A stretch of 64,000 nucleotides of DNA from Datnioides undecimradiatus. Lineage: Eukaryota > Chordata > Actinopteri > Lobotiformes > Datnioididae. A model generated the notes under the pieces. The model worked only from the letters and a program-made list of their open reading frames with translations, did not search any database and was not told the origin of the DNA. Position numbers and translations under genes: made by a program. The stretch covers positions 566,501 through 630,500 of the forward strand of contig WARS01000137.1 of assembly GCA_008933995.1 (NCBI GenBank), in the 5' to 3' direction. Shown here piece after piece: positions 26,233 through 37,129 of this stretch; positions within the stretch are counted from its first letter, which is position 1, and the number at the start of each line of letters is the position of its first letter.

Positions 26233-26270
26233 CTGCTACTGTTAGCATGCTAGCATGCTAACAGTAGCAG
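26233..26270. repeat. Perfect 38-bp palindrome
   Basis: The 38 bases starting CTGCTACTGTTAGCATG equal their own reverse complement with no spacer (checked base by base). The last four bases overlap the start of the 42-bp direct-repeat unit at 26267-26308. Spacerless palindromes of this length extrude as cruciforms and are unstable in cloning. Confidence 0.97.
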
Positions 26271-26308
26271 AGCCGCAGGCCTCTCAGACCTGCCGGGGCC
26301 GGGTCAGC
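26267..26308 (+). repeat. 42-bp direct repeat, copy A
   Basis: Bases starting GCAGAGCCGCAGGCCTCTCA and ending CCGGGTCAGC are identical to 31059-31100. The flanks diverge on both sides, so this is a discrete 42-bp unit, GC-rich and on the same strand as copy B. Confidence 0.95.
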
Positions 26309-26648
26309 AGTCACAGTAGCACGTGACGCTCGAGTGTGTGAGGATTCACGTTCACTGTGTTGAATCGTGTCTGCACGTCACTCACGTACTCATCAATGTT
26401 TCCATCTGATATCGTGTTTTACTATGTCTTCCCATGATGCACCTGGACAAGGTGAGATCATGCATTTAGTTAGAGAGCTTTTGATTGGTCACAGCACTTT
26501 CACCGTGTTTCTATACTGAACCTTCACAGACGCAGTAACTGAAATGTTTAATCAGCGTGCACGACACCGCGCACCGAGCGCTGGTCTGGGATCAGTAGGT
26601 TGGAGTTAATTGATGTCAGAACAGCTCCTGATTGGTTTGAGGTTTGTA

Positions 26649-26677
26649 TTGTGTGTGTGTGTGTGTGTGTGTGTGTT
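26649..26677. repeat. (GT)n microsatellite
   Basis: About 14 GT units, directly visible. Confidence 0.97.
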
Positions 26678-27414
26678 TCCTGATCGCCGCCTGATCTCAG
26701 TCTTAGCTGCCGGCGGTGCAGAGGTGTGCTTCGTTCAGTTTTATCTTAAGCTCTGATGCGTTTGACTCGATGCAGACTGAGGCGCTGACGCTTCATCTTT
26801 AAACCCTCCCGAGTCTTAAAACAGCGAGGAGCAACCTACCAGCAGCGCCGTAACCTTGAAATGACCAAAACATTGTAAGAAACGGGAAAATCAGGAGCCG
26901 GATGGAGCGGTAGATTATTTTCATGTGATAGGATGAGATGTAGGAGCAGGGATATGTCTAATTACTGCTTATCTGCTGCTTCCTGAAGCGCAGTCCAGCT
27001 CCAGTGAGAGGCAGGTATCTGCAGATATCACACAGAGACGGGGCTCCATTAGGCTGCCGGAACCACCGGGGGATCGCTTCAGAGCAGAACACTTCTTTTC
27101 TCTTTGTCTCGGCTTTGCAGGGCTCTATCTCTTGTGTCAATCAATAGCACTGCAGCTTTAAGCCCACCACTAGCAGCTCTGCCAGCCCAGTGTCCCACAC
27201 CATCCTCCTTTCCATCTGTCTGCACGGATCCCAGAGGATCCCCCGGCTTCCACCCGGAGCCAGACACGGTCCAACATCAATCAATATCTCTGCAGGGCTG
27301 CGCCGGGGAGCCGGGGAGCCGGGCCGCTTTCTCAGAACGGATCGGAGCCAAGTGACATTTCTGAGCAGAGTCTGGGAACGGGCCGAGGCATTCTGATGGG
27401 AAACGGGGGTTTAA

Positions 27415-27630
27415 ACGGCGATCGGTTGTTTTGCATGTTTTAGCTCATTAACTGCAAATTGTGCACAAGCTTGACATTCAAATTCATGTTGCAAAGATAA
27501 AGACCTTGAGCTTGACAATCGGATTCAATGTACAAAAACAGCTCATGTGCTTAATTTCTCACCAAAGATGCCTTTTCTTTGCATATTTAAAGTCAAAATT
27601 AAGCTAAAAAAGCCTTTTTAACCCTTTTTA
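27415..27630. other. AT-rich, CpG-poor block, candidate conserved non-coding element
   Basis: Includes TTTTGCATGTTTTAGCTCATTAA, CAAATTCATGTTGCAAAGATAAAG and TTTCTTTGCATATTTAAAG. There is no repeat structure and little CpG, in contrast to the flanking GC-rich DNA. The content is homeodomain/POU-like. Conservation is unverified. Confidence 0.3.
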
Positions 27631-30079
27631 TGTCACATCCACGGTCAAATAACGCACCTATTTTAATAACAAGTGCCAAAAAAGGAAAATAAATACATTT
27701 CTTCAGACTCTAGTTTTGCTGTTGAGCTCAGCTTTAGCTGCAGGAGTTGGTTTTGACCGTGCAGTGGTTTCCTCTGTGTGCAGCCTGCATCTGCAGCTCC
27801 TGAAGAATCAAACACTCATTCTGATCCTGATGTTTTCGTTTGTGGCCAATTATCAGAACAGCTCCAGCCGTACTTCCTGTTTAGCAAATGTTAGCATGCT
27901 AACAGGCTAAAACCAAGAATCTGAGCCTTAAGTGAATCCTCCACTATGTCCAATGCATCAAATTACAAAGAGGCACTTTCCTCCCAGCTGTAATGGACAC
28001 AGACATTGAAAACCCAGCTGGGGTTCCAGGTCCTGAGCACATATCTAATATTTAAATTCCTCTGTAGCAGCCGGGACCTTAGATCAAGAGTGTTGTAACT
28101 TCCTGTGGTGATAATGTGTCCCCGATATTAATGATCCCGCGATACTAATGAAACTCTGCACTTTTGTGCCGTTAAACAACCAAACTGGTTTAAACTGGAT
28201 TCAACATGGCCGCCCTCTGCTCGTTATTCGGTGCAGCGGAGCGGCTGGCGGTCGTCTCAGCGACGGCCCGGTGTCTCCGCGATTATGTCCTCACATGAAT
28301 CTACCAACAGTTTACTGCTGAAATGATCAAATGAGACTTGGCTTCACGATTTATGTGTTTCCTGTTTGTTTTGTGGCTTCTGTGCGACTTAAGATGAGAC
28401 TCAGTCAATCAGAGCAGAGGACACAACAAGCTGTCTGCTGTAAAAACGCCTCCGCCACTCTTCCCCCCCCCACGCCGCCGAGGCAATAACTCCCGGCTGC
28501 TTTCTGGGGACTTTTCCTGTGATGTTTATGATCCGCTTTTACCAGCTAGATCCGAGTGCACAGGAAAACATAAAGCACCTTCGCTGGAATCATCTTTAAT
28601 ATCTTCCCATAAATCTGACGCATGCAGGGAGACGAAGATTCCCTGAGACGAAAACAGCTTATTGCTGCTGCTGCTGCGGCTGCTGCCCACACAGAGCAAA
28701 CATGCAACACTCACTCTGCGCTTTGCACTTCCTTACCAGCGCGTCTAATGCTGTCAAAGCTGCCGTTTGACTTGTGCAAACTGCAGCTAAGACGTGCATG
28801 TTCCTCAACAGGCCAGAAGAAATCTGCTGGCGCACTAAAACGCCACTCAGTGACGCCCTGCTCGGTGAACGGGATCAAAGCCCTGCAGCCGTCTCCCACC
28901 GCCTGGTGCAAAGCCTGATCCACTTTAATGTGATGCTGTTTTGAAATGCATACGTAGAGTCCACGCTCCTCCAACGTCCGAAACACTGCTGACCTCATTT
29001 CAGCTTGAAACCTCCAGCCTGGATGGTTCAACGCATTATCTTCAACTAGGCGACCAACTGAGCCGCGTTGACAAGCTGCTTCCTGTTTACACTGATCATG
29101 TGACGTGTTTTCAGCCTTTTTGGTATAGACACAGTTATTTTTAGTTTGGTTTGGAGGCTGGCTGCCGTTACATCTGATTTATCTTCTGCAAAGACGACGT
29201 CACCAAGGGATCGAGTGAAACTCTTCTGCAGATCCGGTACGCTGTGGCGTTTCCCTCATTATCGGACACAAACATCACTTTTACCTTTTCTGCAACCACA
29301 GGAAACAACTTCACCCCGTTCTCGTGTGAACACAGGAGAGGAAACTTCCTCTGCTGCCAAGATGCCTCTCCTGGAGCGGCGACGCTGTCTAATAAATGGG
29401 CTGCACATAAGTCACGTGACGTCTGTTTACAAGCTCCCGCCTGATTTCCACCAGAGCTCAACCTGAAGACACGGGAACAGCGGCTGTGACCTTAACGTGG
29501 CCCCAGAAACGAGGCCGAAATGCACAGACGCAGCAGTGAAAAGTGGCTTTAGGCGCAGATCGGCGACAACACGAGCGCATCTGTTTCTTACAGACATCCA
29601 CCCCGGCCTTGTTTGTCCGTCTGTCTGTCTGGCTCGGCTAAACTGGCCGTCTCAGCATCGCATCGAAATGACCCCTGTCACCAGCGCGTCGGCAGCTCGC
29701 GGCCAGACGCCGGTGGAGCGAAATTGGACGTGGCGGGCGTCCGCTGTCCCCAGCCACAACAGTGAGACGCTGAGAGAGGGAGAGAGAGGGCAGCCCTGCA
29801 GCCAGCGACGCTGGGTGGCGAGCCAGACGAGGAGACGGGACAAAGTCGACTCTAAACTCCAGCTAACCCCGAAAAAGAGCCACAGGGGGGTGAGAGCCAA
29901 GACACAAATCATGCAGCACCACGCAGGCAGCCTGGACTCACGGAGGACACGGGGCACGCAGTCTAGACTGCCTCTAATTGGTCTCTCTGGTGTCAGCTGT
30001 GTCCGAGCTGCAGCCGCTTCAGCAGCTTCGTTAAGTGTTTCAGCAGCATCACTGCAGAGCAGATCAGTTCAATACGTTA

Positions 30080-30575
30080 TGTAATAAATTCAATGTTTCA
30101 TTGGATTTAATACATTTCATCATATACGATCGGATATAAAAAATAAAATCTGAATTATAATAGTTATTGATAATAATATGAATATGTAGATTATGAATTA
30201 TTAATATGCTTTTTATTTGTATGGTTATACACGTGGATGCATAAATATATACGGAAATATGTATATGTGTATATATAAATGTATGTATTTTGTAAAACGT
30301 GTTTGTTAATGTAACATTAAAAATTAAAATTAAATTAAAACCTGATGTTAAATAAGATGATGATGCTGACGACACAATATAAAAGTATAAAAAATGTTTT
30401 TAATAATTAAAAAAATTAAGTTTATCATGTAAAATATTTTAAAAAAACAAATAACAAAAATATATATAAAAAAAATAAAATAACTGTTAAATATAAATTA
30501 ATGAATTAATTTTAATCCTAAAAAATAAAATAATTCAGATTTTTTTCAGTACAACTGAAATTTATAATAAATGAG
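30080..30575. repeat. About 500-bp AT-rich island
   Basis: A sharply bounded block of A/T-dominated low-complexity sequence, with runs of AATAAA, TATATA and AAAATTAAAATTAAATTAAAA. It abruptly replaces the GC-rich sequence on its left (29497-30060). The frames in it are low-complexity Ile/Asn/Tyr translations and not genes. It could be a decayed AT-rich repeat, a matrix-attachment-like region or an insertion. The sequence does not say which. Confidence 0.8.
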
Positions 30576-30680
30576 TTAGTAACTGTGGTCGAGTGATAAA
30601 GCACCGACTGATGTGAAACGTTGTTAAATCAGCTTCTTGCTTTGTCGCGCATGTAGAAAACACACACATCGGACTCCTCT

Positions 30681-30681
30681 C

Positions 30682-30731
<50 letters not shown>
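30681..30731. repeat. (CA)n microsatellite
   Basis: About 23 near-perfect CA units with one CG interruption (CACGCACA) at the left, followed closely by a small CTCCTCGG tandem repeat. Confidence 0.97.
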
Positions 30732-30734
<3 letters not shown>

Positions 30735-30765
30735 CTCTGACGGATATTCCTGCTCGTTCTCCTGC

Positions 30766-30789
30766 TCCTCGGCTCCTCGGCTCCTCGGC
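30766..30789. repeat. CTCCTCGG x 3 tandem repeat
   Basis: The 8-base unit CTCCTCGG occurs three times in tandem, 35 bases right of a CA microsatellite. Confidence 0.85.
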
Positions 30790-31058
30790 GGCTGATGGGA
30801 GCTGACAGAACTGGGGCCGCAGCACAAACACGAGCAGCTCGAGCAGCTACGAGTCTAAACTCTGTTGTACCGTCTCATCATCTTCAGACTCTGGACTGTT
30901 TAAGATTCACCTAAAGAGCGGCGCCGGTGCTGTTTCCAAAGCCCGGCGGCCTCTGTGTAATGACATTTGTCCGGTTGTGTCCGGCGTTATGCTAACCTGA
31001 CGCTGGGCTCTCAGCCTCCGCTCCTGTCTGTCGGTCTGAGCTCGCAGCAGACATGTTT

Positions 31059-31100
31059 GCAGAGCCGCAGGCCTCTCAGACCTGCCGGGGCCGGGTCAGC
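31059..31100 (+). repeat. 42-bp direct repeat, copy B
   Basis: Identical to 26267-26308 over all 42 bases and in the same orientation, 4.8 kb away. It lies in a GC-rich stretch without a palindrome next to it. Confidence 0.95.
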
Positions 31101-32852
31101 TGTGGTGGTGGTTCAGCTTTCAGCCACAACGCTGCTCTCTGCAGGAGTCCCTTTGGGAATGAGACGCATCCCGACTGCAGACAACCTTAAAACTAACCTG
31201 CTATTAATGAACCCGTCCGTGCTTTATCTCTTAAATCCTTTCATTTGCCTGTGAAACACTGCTTTGTTTCCTTTGTTCTGTGTATTTAGCTCTTTTACCT
31301 TTAAATGCATCTTGTTTTCCACCTGTTTGAACCAAATCCAGCACATACGCTGCAAACAGAGACTATGAAACAGCAGAAAACATCATATTTTGATGATAAA
31401 ACAATGCGCAGCTTGTTGTTGTGCTCGCTCGTCTGCAGCTTCCTGTCGTTCTCCTCATCAGCAGCAGCAGACAGACGTGAACTGCTGAGCGCTGACGAGC
31501 GTTTAGTTGGTGGAGACCAAAAGCGGAGCCACAAGCAGACTGAACACTGAGCCTACATTCATCAGACGAGCTCAACAGATGAGCTGCGACGGTGCGTCCA
31601 CGCCACAACAATGAGCTGATGAGCTGTGAACAGCTTCAGACGTTTATTAAGTCAGGCAGTTCAGCTTAAAGCGTTAGCATTTAGCAGTTAGCACACAACA
31701 GAAGGCACATCCGAGGCTGATGGGAAAGTCTTTGCAGGTATTTGATAATCTCCTGATCAGCTGTGTTCAGTGTTCACCAGCAGCGCTGCCGGTGCACCAC
31801 GTTACTCTGAAACAAGATGGCTGCCGCCCGCCCCGCAGACGCAATGAAGCACGCTCAGACGTGAGACCTGTGAACTTTCATCCAGGTTCACGCTGCCTGC
31901 AGTTAATAATTGACCCGCGCCTTCAGTCTCACAAAGTCAGGAGTTATGAATCCATGAGGCAGGAGCGCCACCGACGTGTTTGTGAGGGTCTGCTGCTCTG
32001 TGATCTGTGAATCGTTCATAAAAACCGCAGATCTCTGTGTGAAGGCTTTGGTTTTGCGAGCGCTGGCGCTGTTTAACAAAGCTGCACAGTCTGCTCCTGT
32101 CTCACAGCGGACACGCTGCAGAAGCAGGTGCCGTCAGTCTGGACTCGTTTGGACATTAAAATCTCATCGCCATCAAACTGTTATCAGCCCGCTCTGCTTC
32201 CACGATGAGATGTGTTTCCTCCACAGATCAGACGACAGGTCGGCGGGAGAAATATGGCGGGGTTGTCCCTTTGTCTGCCCTCGCCGAATGAATTTCAAAT
32301 CCACCAAGGACGACGGAGCGACTGAGTGGATTTTGGGATTCAGCAGAGAGCGAGCTGAGATTGCTGAGTTCATTCCCGCCCCGCCGGGGTACATATCAGA
32401 TAACGTTGTCGCTTTCGGTTTGAGCTGTAATTTCCTGGAAGACGAGGCGCGATGTGACAGATGGCGCTCATGGTGAAAGAGCTGCCGAGGACGAGGACAT
32501 GTTGCACCGCCGTCAAACCTCGGGCGGGACCGGAGCAGGCAGGGACACGGGGAGGGGCCGGCCCCGGCTTCCACTCTCATTTTCCTGCACTTGAGCTGCA
32601 GAAACAGTGACTGAGAGACGCGTCAGACCCCGGGTCACAGACACGCCGCAGTGTTTATGTTGAGCTGTCGTCAGCTTCACGTGCATTTTGCAGATTAAAC
32701 GTCTGTTCATGCTTCTGCCTTTTAATAAATCACACACTGAGTTTCCCCAAACAGAACAGCTGTATTCCCAGCTCCTGTGAGGACATTTAAAGGTTTACAG
32801 GTGATTAACAAACTCATCCAGTGTCTTTAAAGCTGCATTGATCTGTTTTTAG

Positions 32853-32866
32853 CCACTAGGGGGCTG
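32853..32866 (+). promoter_or_regulatory. CTCF-like motif
   Basis: CCACTAGGGGGCTG matches the established vertebrate CTCF core (CCASYAGRKGGC) at all 12 positions on the plus strand. A single motif match is expected by chance now and then in 64 kb, so occupancy is not implied. Confidence 0.4.
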
Positions 32867-35041
32867 AACAGCTGCAGCCACCACAGACGGAAAGAGTGAC
32901 GGACCACGTTTTGATGCAGGAAACAGGTTTGATGGGATCTCAGACACTGAACCAGACCAAAAGAAGCAGAATCAGGTGATACCTTCATGTCTTAGGAGGT
33001 AGAAAAGACTCATTTCACAGTATTAAACCCAGAAATTTGATTCAAGCAGACGTTCTGCAAACATCTCTGCCATCTCCCCAAAACTGCAGAGGTGAAAAGA
33101 AGATTATCTGTGGTGCTTGCAGCAGATAAGTCCTAACGATTCGGGCCAGCACAGCAGAACTGTCTAAAAACAGCTTTTTACTGGCTGCGACCTTTAATGG
33201 ATTGCAGAGCAACATGGAACAGATCAGTCGTGTTTGAAGATGCTGCATCTAAAAATAAATGAATGTGCCTTTAACAAAACGCAGCTTTGTGTGATTTTCA
33301 GCTGTACTCGTCTTCCTCAGGTCCCTGAAAGCACCAGAGGACACGGCCTCAGCGGGACAGACTGGAACTACGACTCCGCCGCTCCTCATGACGTCTATAA
33401 AAAGGCGCTGAGATCTAAACTGTGAGGCAGCCGGCCTCCATGTTGTTGGGAAATGACATTTCCCGGCCGTCACACCGCCTCCATCTTCTGTGTAAACCCT
33501 CTGCTGCGCCGCGGCTCCACGTCAGCACAGACAGCACCAAAATAAACTTCTACAGAAAGTTCAGAGTCATTTGATGCGACGCGTCATTCTTCCTCTGAGA
33601 TTAAACGGAAACGTCCGACTTCCTCTTTCTGGTCAGAGCAGCGCTGCAGCGACGGACGCTGAGCCGTTATCAGACGGAGGCAGTTTGGCCACAAGTCTGA
33701 AAGTCTTATCAAATAAGAAGCGTGAAACGAGCAACTTCTCCTGTTCCCCTGCAGCCCGTGGACCCTGTACAGAGAGGGAACACTCAGCCAACATTTAACA
33801 TTTATACCTTCACACCGCTCTGAGCGCCTCTGTCAAACAGCATAAAACAATTGGCTGCTGACGCTGGCTCCTGTCCAACAAACTCACTTCCCCCGTTTCA
33901 CAACTCATTCAGCACAAACAGGAGCTGTGCTTCGGCGCTGAACTGGGTGAAAAGCAGAAACACCTGCACATGAATTAAAGCTAATACTGATATGATCTGT
34001 GGGTGGCTGTGAGCAGAAGGTGAAGGCTGGACAACCGCAAACACACTTAAAGTATATACAGCATTGGATTATAGACACATCCAGGAAGGCGTGGACGCAG
34101 AGAAGAGCCTGACTGATGCATCAGTTGGCCGAAAGTCATCCATCGCAGTCAAGCTAACTGAAATCACCAGGTCTCTGAATGTGCACGTCGCTGCAAAATC
34201 CAAATATAAAACATCTGTTTTCATCCCAGCCTCCAGCAGCAATCAATGCATTTTCATTGCATTCGTTACAGAACCCCACACAGGTCGGGCTCTCATGCTT
34301 TTGCACACTGAAGCAACAGGTGACAGCAGAACATACAGGGTTAAAGCGACAGTCGACTGCGAGCAGCCAGCTCACTTTGTTAATGGCAGCAGTAACAGCG
34401 GCAGCCATTACTGGCGGTGTTGCACGCAAAGTCGTCGCTTGTGCACGGACTTAAGCAAATGGGCTGAGGCAGAGCTCATCGCAGCAGCTCCCTGAGTCCT
34501 GCAGACCACAGACTATTGTAAATATATCATTTATCAGCTTTTCTGGAATAAAACTGCTTTTTTCTTCAACGCAAAGCAGAAACCTCACTTCTTCTGCCGT
34601 GTTTTCCTGTAAACCGGTGAAACTGGCAGCGGGCAGCACCTCCACTCACTGGCAACCTCCGCTCCTCAGACCTGATTGTGTTAAAATGTAATTATTGTGT
34701 CGGCGGTCGTGACAGTAGTAGCAGCGGTGGTGACTCAACCTGCAGCTGCACCCATACCCACACACAAATGCACACACACATGCACACGCTCAGTTGCATG
34801 CGTGTTAAGCAGCAGCTGCAGCCTCCCATTGTCCTGTTCATCTGCTCAGCTGTAGGTTAACGAGCCTTCGTCTGCGTCGCACGCAGGCCGACGCTTTAAT
34901 TAAGACGAACTCTGCGGCGAATGAAAGTGATCCTGTTGATCACATGACTCATGAAGAGTTCATTTGGGACAACATTGATGTCTTGGTGGAGGTGGGGGGT
35001 GGGGGTTACTAAGACAAGCAAAGCGGGGACAACCTTGTTTT

Positions 35042-35127
35042 TCCACTGTCTTCCTGACAAAAGTATGTGGACAGCCCTGCACTGACTTCTTTGAATTTCT
35101 GTCCATATACTTTTGGCCATTTAGTGC
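35042..35127. mobile_element. Small foldback (MITE-like) element remnant with Tc1-type terminal sequence
   Basis: Arms CAAAAGTATGTGGACAG (35058-35074) and CTGTCCATATACTTTTG (35099-35115) are inverted repeats with one mismatch and a 24-base loop. The right end continues GCCATTTAGTGCATA, close to the CACTATATGGCCAAAAGTATGTGGAC terminus common to fish Tc1/mariner-type elements. There is no transposase frame. The left outer end is degraded, so the exact limits are uncertain. Confidence 0.6.
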
Positions 35128-35241
35128 ATATGTGTGTGTGTGTGAGACATGGTATGTGTCAGACAGTGTGTGACGCAGAGAGAGACAGAGGGCGAGCGAG
35201 CTATCTTTGCTTTGTCTCGGCTCTCCTCTCTCTCTCTCCCA

Positions 35242-35260
35242 GACACACACACACACACAC
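35242..35260. repeat. (AC)n microsatellite
   Basis: About nine AC units preceded by a CT-rich run; a short (TG)n tract lies at 35131-35143 on the same strand. Confidence 0.95.
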
Positions 35261-36498
35261 CTTGACAGCGGCGGTAATGGATGAGTCACCGTGGTAACTT
35301 CTCATCACGTTGCTGTTTGCCTCCGTCCAGCGGGATGAATGAGCGGACTCAGAGCTGGATTTACGCGAGCCAATCAGCAGCCGGACAGGCGGGACACATT
35401 ACTACAGTCCCTCCGTCACCATGGTGATCTTATAACAAGGCTCAGACGGAGACGGCCGCTGCAAACACTCGGCCAGTATCTACAGAGTCTGACGGCAACA
35501 TTACAGAGAACTGAGTTAAACAGAGGGAGCAGACATCACCGTCACATGACACTGAATGAGCCAATCAGAACACTCCATATATCCACATTATGCATGACTT
35601 CTATACAACAAAAGGGACTATAACTGACCACATATCTCATGAGTTTTGAGTATGTTGGACAATTCATACAGACATTAGGGCGACTGTGGAGGACGATGCT
35701 GCTGTATGAAATCAAACTGTGGGAGGAAGGAGCTGTAAAACTTCAAAAACACAGCGTCTGAGCACACAAATGCAGTCGGCCTTGACTGCGCGTGCAGAGT
35801 AACTGGTGTGTGCGCTCAGCGTGCAGCGTGGCTCCAGTCAGTGTTATTGGATGAGCACGTCCGATGCGTTCACATGTAAACTCCGCTCGTGTGTTGCTGA
35901 TTGTACACCCTAACAACTGATCTCTGATGAGCTCATCCTGTGTTTCAGATGTGAAACGCTAGTCTGTAAAGTAACTGGTGGCTAAACTGCAGTACAAGCG
36001 TAAATGCATGAACATACAGCCTGAATATTAATGTTGCTATGGCAACACAACGATAACACACATTTTACCTACAGATGCAGCAGTTTCACCCAAAGATCTG
36101 TGTTGAATTCAGCAGAAGCACAACAGGGCAACAGATATTTGGTATAGGTATTGTATCACTGATCAATCTGCAGACTGATTAATGATTTGTTTCTTCTACA
36201 AAAAGATAAAAATAGTGAGAAATAGTGAAAAATCATCATCAAGACCTGAAAATGTGCCGTTACTGCTGATGTAAACCAGTGAAAAGGCAGCAGATCGTCA
36301 CATTTCAGGAGCTGGCAGCATTGTCTCAGAAGAACTTTAATGATTAATCGTTTATCAACATTGTTATTTATCAGTTTCCTAAAAGACTAATTATGTTCCA
36401 GCGCAGCGCAGCGCCACCGCGGTCTGCCGAGAGATGTTACACTGTTACACCGTCAGTGTGGCTCCATTCACACACAGACCACCGTCTAGCATCTCCCA

Positions 36499-36522
36499 AC
36501 ACACACACACACACACACACAC
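36499..36522. repeat. (AC)n microsatellite
   Basis: About 12 AC units, directly visible. Confidence 0.97.
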
Positions 36523-36832
36523 GAAGAGCAGCTCATTTTATATCTAATGTCATTTCTCGCCCTCCGGTTTTAATCAATAAGAGCATGAATTAACCCCCCC
36601 CTCCCCCAAATCCTCCTCCTGCTCTCCATCCTATTGACAGGCAAGGTGGCATCTCTCCCATCCACACCCTACGCGCAGTGCGCATGCGTGCCGCGGCAAA
36701 CAAAGGACCAGGCAATTAACCGACGGAGGATGGCTAATAAAGTTTGACTCGCTGCAGGAAAAACGTCCAGCGTCGATGCAGCAGCGCGAGGAGCGGAGCG
36801 CGAGGATGAACTCAGTGTATCTGAGCGCGGAG

Positions 36833-36834
<2 letters not shown>

Positions 36835-36866
<32 letters not shown>
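36835..36866. repeat. (GT)n microsatellite, left arm of a GT/AC inverted pair
   Basis: About 16 GT units followed by a G8 run. The matching AC tract at 36914-36940 is only about 47 bases away, so a transcript of either strand could fold into a long hairpin. Confidence 0.97.
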
Positions 36867-36868
<2 letters not shown>

Positions 36869-36913
36869 GGGGGGGTTAGGTACACCCCCAATTCTCCATC
36901 ACCCCCCTCATCC

Positions 36914-36940
36914 CACACACACACACACACACACACACAC
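36914..36940. repeat. (CA)n microsatellite, right arm of a GT/AC inverted pair
   Basis: About 13 CA units complementary to the GT tract at 36835-36866. The loop between them also holds a G-run and C-runs that could pair. Confidence 0.97.
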
Positions 36941-37129
36941 GCTCCCCATCTCCCCCTCCTCCTCCTTCTGAGCGCAATAAAACGGAAATATGAGATCAAT
37001 AATTCATCCCAATCATGACATAATCTGGTTAGACCCTGAGCTGCATGTGTGTGTGATGGCGCGTACGTGTGTGTGAGTGTTTTCACGCAGCCAAACGGTG
37101 TCACACCTCCACACAGACAAAGAGGTGGG

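Noticed and set aside
29497..30084. Longest frame in the window (195 codons, plus)
   Set aside because: No recognisable domain, Arg/Ser/Thr-rich composition from GC-rich intron, no splice or promoter context, and it ends exactly where the AT-rich island begins. Considered a chance frame.
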